A stretch of DNA of 64,000 bases. Origin: Strongyloides papillosus (lineage: Eukaryota; Nematoda; Chromadorea; Rhabditida; Strongyloididae). Both the position numbers and the translations under genes were made by a program. Positions 59,773 to 64,000 of this stretch are shown piece by piece. Positions within the stretch are counted from its first letter, which is position 1. Each line of letters begins with the position of its first letter. A model generated the notes under the pieces. That model was not told the origin of the DNA, ran no database searches, and saw nothing but the letters and a program-made list of their open reading frames with translations. The DNA lies in contig SRSI01000050.1 of NCBI GenBank assembly GCA_005656395.1, forward strand, positions 2,356,001 to 2,420,000. The letters run 5' to 3'.

Positions 59773-62700
59773 TTATACAGTAAGAGCTGTTGAAGTATTA
59801 CTGGTACCATTATTCATAGAATTACCAGTTCTTAAATCTCCAACAACAATTTCACCACTATCTAAGGTATTCGCTCTACTATTATCACTACTACTAATCA
59901 TACTACTAGCACCACTTGATGTCTCTCTGGTATGAGTATTTGATGTTCCTAAACTTTTCATTAAAGCATTTGCTTGTAAAGCTAAAGTATCAAGAATTGA
60001 TAATTGATGTTTTGCTTGATTTAACCGGTCCTCCATTTGTCTTTTTTCTGTTAATAGTCTTACCAATGAATCTTTATAAATTCTCCATTCCTCCAACTGT
60101 TCTGGTTGGATGAAGTATTTTGACATTAATACATTCTCAATTTCTACATCTCTACTTCTATGTAAATTACGTAACATTGAAGAATCACTTAATTGTTCAC
60201 TCAACCTATTCCTTCTCGATTGACAAAATTCAAGAGTAGCTGGATCCATATCGTTATTATCATTACCCAAGTAATTATCAAGTTTCTCTAACTGTATATT
60301 AATCTTTGTCTCCAACAACGAGAGAGTCTTCGCCTGACAAATGTGATTATTAAGGCGCATCAACATCTGTGGATCTAAATCAAGTTTTTGGAGGAAACGT
60401 TTCTTAAACTCTTCATTCTCCATAATATCTTCATCTATCATTACTTTCTCCTCCTCCAGTACCCGCATTTTCCGACTTAAACTTTCAACTAAATTTTTGC
60501 GTTTCTCTTCAAGCATCTCAAGATCCTGCTCCGTCATTAGGGGATAGTTTTTGTAGGCATTCTGCAATGATAACATTGAAGGGCTTGTAAATAGTTGATT
60601 TAATGATTCAGTTGACTGAGCTGATGATATGTTTGATGAATTTGAGATAAATGAAGTGGAATAAAGATTTGATGTCGAGACTGATAATGATGAACATGCT
60701 CCATTTTGATTTTTTATAAATAGATTGTTATATGTGGATTCTTTTACATTATTTTCATTGTTCCTTTCATTCTCTTTATTATTACCATGTGGGGTATTTG
60801 AAACTGAGAGTGATGGTAACGAATCAAAACGTTGCCTGACCATTGGTTTTTCACTATATTGATTACCCGCTCTTGGTGCAGGTGATGGTGGAATTGATGT
60901 TGATTGTTGTGATTCAATATGACTAAAGTATGGTTCGGATGATTTAAATATTATAGGTGAATTAAGATCTGTTTTAAATACAAATTTACTAGGTTTCTTT
61001 GGAAGTGGAGGTGGAATTCTTCTCTCATTACCCTTTTCCAAGTTTAGAGAAGAGTCTTCACAATGTGTATGATTTTTTCTTGGTGCTGGCATTGGGTGTA
61101 CCTCAATAATTGGTTTATGGTCATTTGTAATATTATTGTTGACGTTACCGGTAATTTTGGGTAATGGTTCACAAACAGAATTCTCCCCAGATGATGCTAT
61201 TGAGGTCCTCTTTGGTGGGACAGGTGGTATGACAATTTTATTTTGATTATTATCATCATTCATAGTAGTAGTATTAGTGGTAGATAATAATGATGAGAAA
61301 TCTATTTTACCCAAAAACTTGTTTGATTCCATTGTTATGATATTTTGATCGACTTCCTGAAATTTTGGTGGTGATGTTGTGTGTGGTATTTCAGGATTTT
61401 GAGAATCTTCTGAGTTTGATCCTTCTATCTTACTAGCGTTAGATATAAAAGAAGAACTATTACAGAGAATCCTAAAATAAAAATAATAATTATATAAATA
61501 AAAGTATGATAATATTTATGATATAAATAAATAAATATATTTTTAAATTTAATCTAATAAATAATCAAACCTATAAATAAAATTAAAAAAAGTCAAATAA
61601 AATTTCTTTAACATTTCTCTTAATCTCTGAGTTTTTTTTATTGGTAAATCGATAGTATTTTTGCGATGATAACAATAGTCAGGTTCTAAATTCTTGATTG
61701 ACTCATTCTCGTCATCTTCAGGAACCTCAAAAATGGTTGACAAATGAATATCATTATTGTTAATATCATCATAGTGATATGTAAGAGAATGATTACATGT
61801 TGTTAAGGTCGTTCCTTTTTTTTCTGGGTAATAGTAATCATCACAAAAAAATGAAGGATCAAGCTGAATGACACTTTCATCTTTTTGACAATTTTTGAAC
61901 TTTAGCATTAATATTTTATTTATTATTTAATAATATAAAAGTTAAATAGGTATAGTCAAAGTGATGGAGAAAAGGTACATTATATGGGTTAAAAAAATTT
62001 TTTTCTACAAAAACTCCACCTAAACAATCTTGTTTCTAAATCTACGAAATAAACTGTAAGAATAAACCTTTATTGTAAAATGATTAACTATAAAATAAAA
62101 ATGAAATTGTGTAAAAAAAATACAATAGACTTAGATAGGATGTCAAAAATACTTCAAATGACAATTTTCTGTATCTTTTATTTATCATTGAAGTAAAGGT
62201 AAATACAATAAGAACCTTAATAGAAAATTAGTTTAAAATGTTTAATTGATAATATTTATAAGTGTTTAAGATGTGAATAACTTTTTTTTAACCCCAAAAC
62301 TAGATGTGGTTATTTGTTTTTTAATTGTTATTTTGTGTATTAAAATGTACTTACCTTTGTGGTGGACGTGAATAGGAGATATTGAAATCATCATCTGGAA
62401 GGATTGATTTGTAGGAGGATGAGTTCATTAAACCACGGTAGTCCATTTGTAGAGTCTCATTCTTAGGATAGTCATTATCACCTTCAATCATAGTTTCTCT
62501 TGATGGTACTGTTCCTGTGGAAGGTTCAGATGAAGAGGATCTATTATTATTGAATGATGCTGAATTTGGGGATGATAAAATAGGAAATTGACGTTGAGAA
62601 CTAAAATTAAGTAGAAAATAATATTTTATTGATATGTCTTATCAAATATTTTAGGAATGAGATGTTTAGATCACTTATAAGATATAAATACTTAAAATAC

Positions 62701-64000
62701 TTAACATTAAATGAAAACAAAATTCCTTAGTAATAATAAAAAAAGATATTAAATATAATAACAATAATTATACATAATATATGGTTTTAAAAATTTATAT
62801 AGATAATAAAAATTAAATATTCTATAAGAAATGTTAGATGTTCATGAATTTACGATAACATCTAACATTCCAATAAACCAGGTTTCACCTTTTATAGAGC
62901 AGTTGTGAAATAGATAAATAATTTATAATAAACTTACTTTTCTTCTCTTCTTTGGCGTATACGCCTTGCTGCTCCAGAAGGACTTCTATGTAACATGTTT
63001 ATTTGTGTTTCTAAAAAAATAATGTTATATAATTTAGATATGATTAATTGTTTATATTGTTGTAATATATAAAATAAATTTTAAATGAAATATATTAAAA
63101 ATATGAAGGTGTATGATAAATTGAATAACTAAAATAAATATATATATTAAAATGAGGAATGTTTTTTTAATGTCCTTTGATCAGAGAATTATATATTTAT
63201 ATTAATTTTTCAAGGATATTTATACACATTTTTTGATTAATTAAATGTACATAAATAGTTTTAATATCATAAATAGTATTGTTTTTTATTATATTATATA
63301 AAAAAATCAAACATTCCACCTGATAAGAGGAATCTCCAATAGATAATGTCAAATGATATGAGTAAATGTATAGGTAACAGATGAATAAATGCACGTCTAT
63401 ATAAAAACAAAATTTCTTAATATTTCTTTATTGATATATTATGTATATAATAGAAATTGAGTATAATAGTATGAGTTTTAAGTATTAGATAGGTTAATAA
63501 TGTATGAGGAATATATATATGAATACTTAGAATTTTTATAAATCACTCATAAATGACTCATCAACAAACTGCATTGTCTCTTACATCTAATATTACAAAA
63601 CATTTATACAACTAAGAAATAAAAACAAAGTAATTTCTAAATGATTTTAAAAAAAATGTGCAAATTAGTATAATGATATTATTATTAAAACTAAATAAGA
63701 AATTCTATGAAATAAAGTATTAAGGAAGTATACTTTATTTACTTATATATATGAGGATATATAAAAGATAAACAAATAAATATAGAAGACATTTTAATTA
63801 GGGAACTTACGAATAACAGGTCTTGTGATATGATTATTTTCCTCTTCTAATTTATTAATATCACTTTTTTGTGTAGTTAAAAACAAAGTATTGTTGTTTA
63901 ATGAAAGTAAGTTGTTGAAAGATGTTGTACTTGAATTGTTTTCAAAGTATGAATGTGATGCTGTAATAGTATTAGGATTGTTTGCTGATAGATTAGAATT
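59773..64000 (-). CDS. Shroom-like actin/Rho-kinase-binding protein, 3' part (5' end outside window)
   Basis: Exons on the minus strand: from beyond 64000 to 63811, 63010..62938, 62600..62355 and 61471..59773. The 735 residues in the window stay in frame across three introns. The N-terminal and middle parts are Ser/Asn-rich with proline motifs (IPPVPPKR, PPPLPKKP, MPAPRK) suited to SH3 partners. The last ~270 residues form long helices with KNLVESLSRKMRVLEEEK and LTEKRQMEDRLNQAKHQLSILDTL, matching the ASD2 coiled coil of Shroom proteins that recruits Rho kinase to contract apical actin. Any PDZ domain would be to the right of the window. An alternative start is listed separately. Confidence 0.7.
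61571..61908 (-). CDS. Probable alternative first exon of the Shroom-like gene
   Basis: An open frame of 112 codons from an ATG at 61908 lies inside an intron of the Shroom-like gene, on the same strand. It ends at AG|GTTTGA in phase 2, the same phase in which the normal upstream exon (62600..62355) joins the common acceptor at 61471. Splicing would give a short isoform with the coiled-coil domain but without the upstream exons. The peptide has no known domain (acidic, with HLSTIFEVPEDDENES). It might instead be a small nested gene ending at 61549. Confidence 0.5.

Overview
The window is nuclear DNA of a nematode. It is very AT-rich, most introns are 32-60 bp with GTAAG/TTTCAG-type ends, and the recognisable genes are animal and worm genes: daf-4, dpy-19, unc-79, a MATH-BTB protein, and tRNA-Ile(UAU) with a nematode-sized intron. 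Composition and gene style suggest a clade IV worm such as Strongyloides; this is inference, not proof.

Layout. 0.5-4.7 kb: a type I membrane protein with a long acidic tail (one intron is GC-AG), the first two exons of a DRG1-type GTPase that stop before the P-loop, and a mitochondrial-type J protein. About 6.15-21.25 kb: an old tandem triplication of a roughly 2.8 kb unit. Each copy carries a minus-strand, two-exon, cysteine-rich Ly6-like secreted protein and a small secreted-peptide ORF in varying states of decay. Each copy was later hit by different transposons: a Tigger/pogo-type element (copy 1), a probable solo LTR plus a piggyBac-type element (copy 2), and a full-length Ty3/gypsy-type LTR retrotransposon with a textbook -1 frameshift signal (copy 3). 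21.9-34.96 kb: a MATH-BTB protein, a cyclophilin, a nucleoredoxin-like protein lacking one active-site Cys, LSM12, ribosomal protein L23/uL14 and the DPY-19 C-mannosyltransferase. 35-39.5 kb: a gene-poor stretch in front of a type II TGF-beta receptor (daf-4). 42-46.2 kb: a WBP11-type splicing protein, a carbohydrate sulfotransferase and a syntaxin whose coding ends overlap tail to tail. 46.5-57.2 kb: tRNA-Thr, two intron-bearing tRNA-Ile(UAU) genes, a decayed copy of part of unc-79, and the whole unc-79 gene with the second tRNA-Ile inside an intron. 57.7-64 kb: an SLC33A1-type acetyl-CoA transporter and the 3' part of a Shroom-like gene that runs off the right edge.

The genes are mostly unrelated housekeeping, signalling and secretory genes, and I see no metabolic pathway cluster. 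The accessory interest lies in the triplicated locus and its mobile elements, the partial gene copies (drg-1, unc-79), and a few domain-level oddities: WAPPC in nucleoredoxin and HND in the DAF-4 catalytic loop. Gene models were spliced by eye from splice sites, phase and family alignment recalled from general knowledge; no searches were run.
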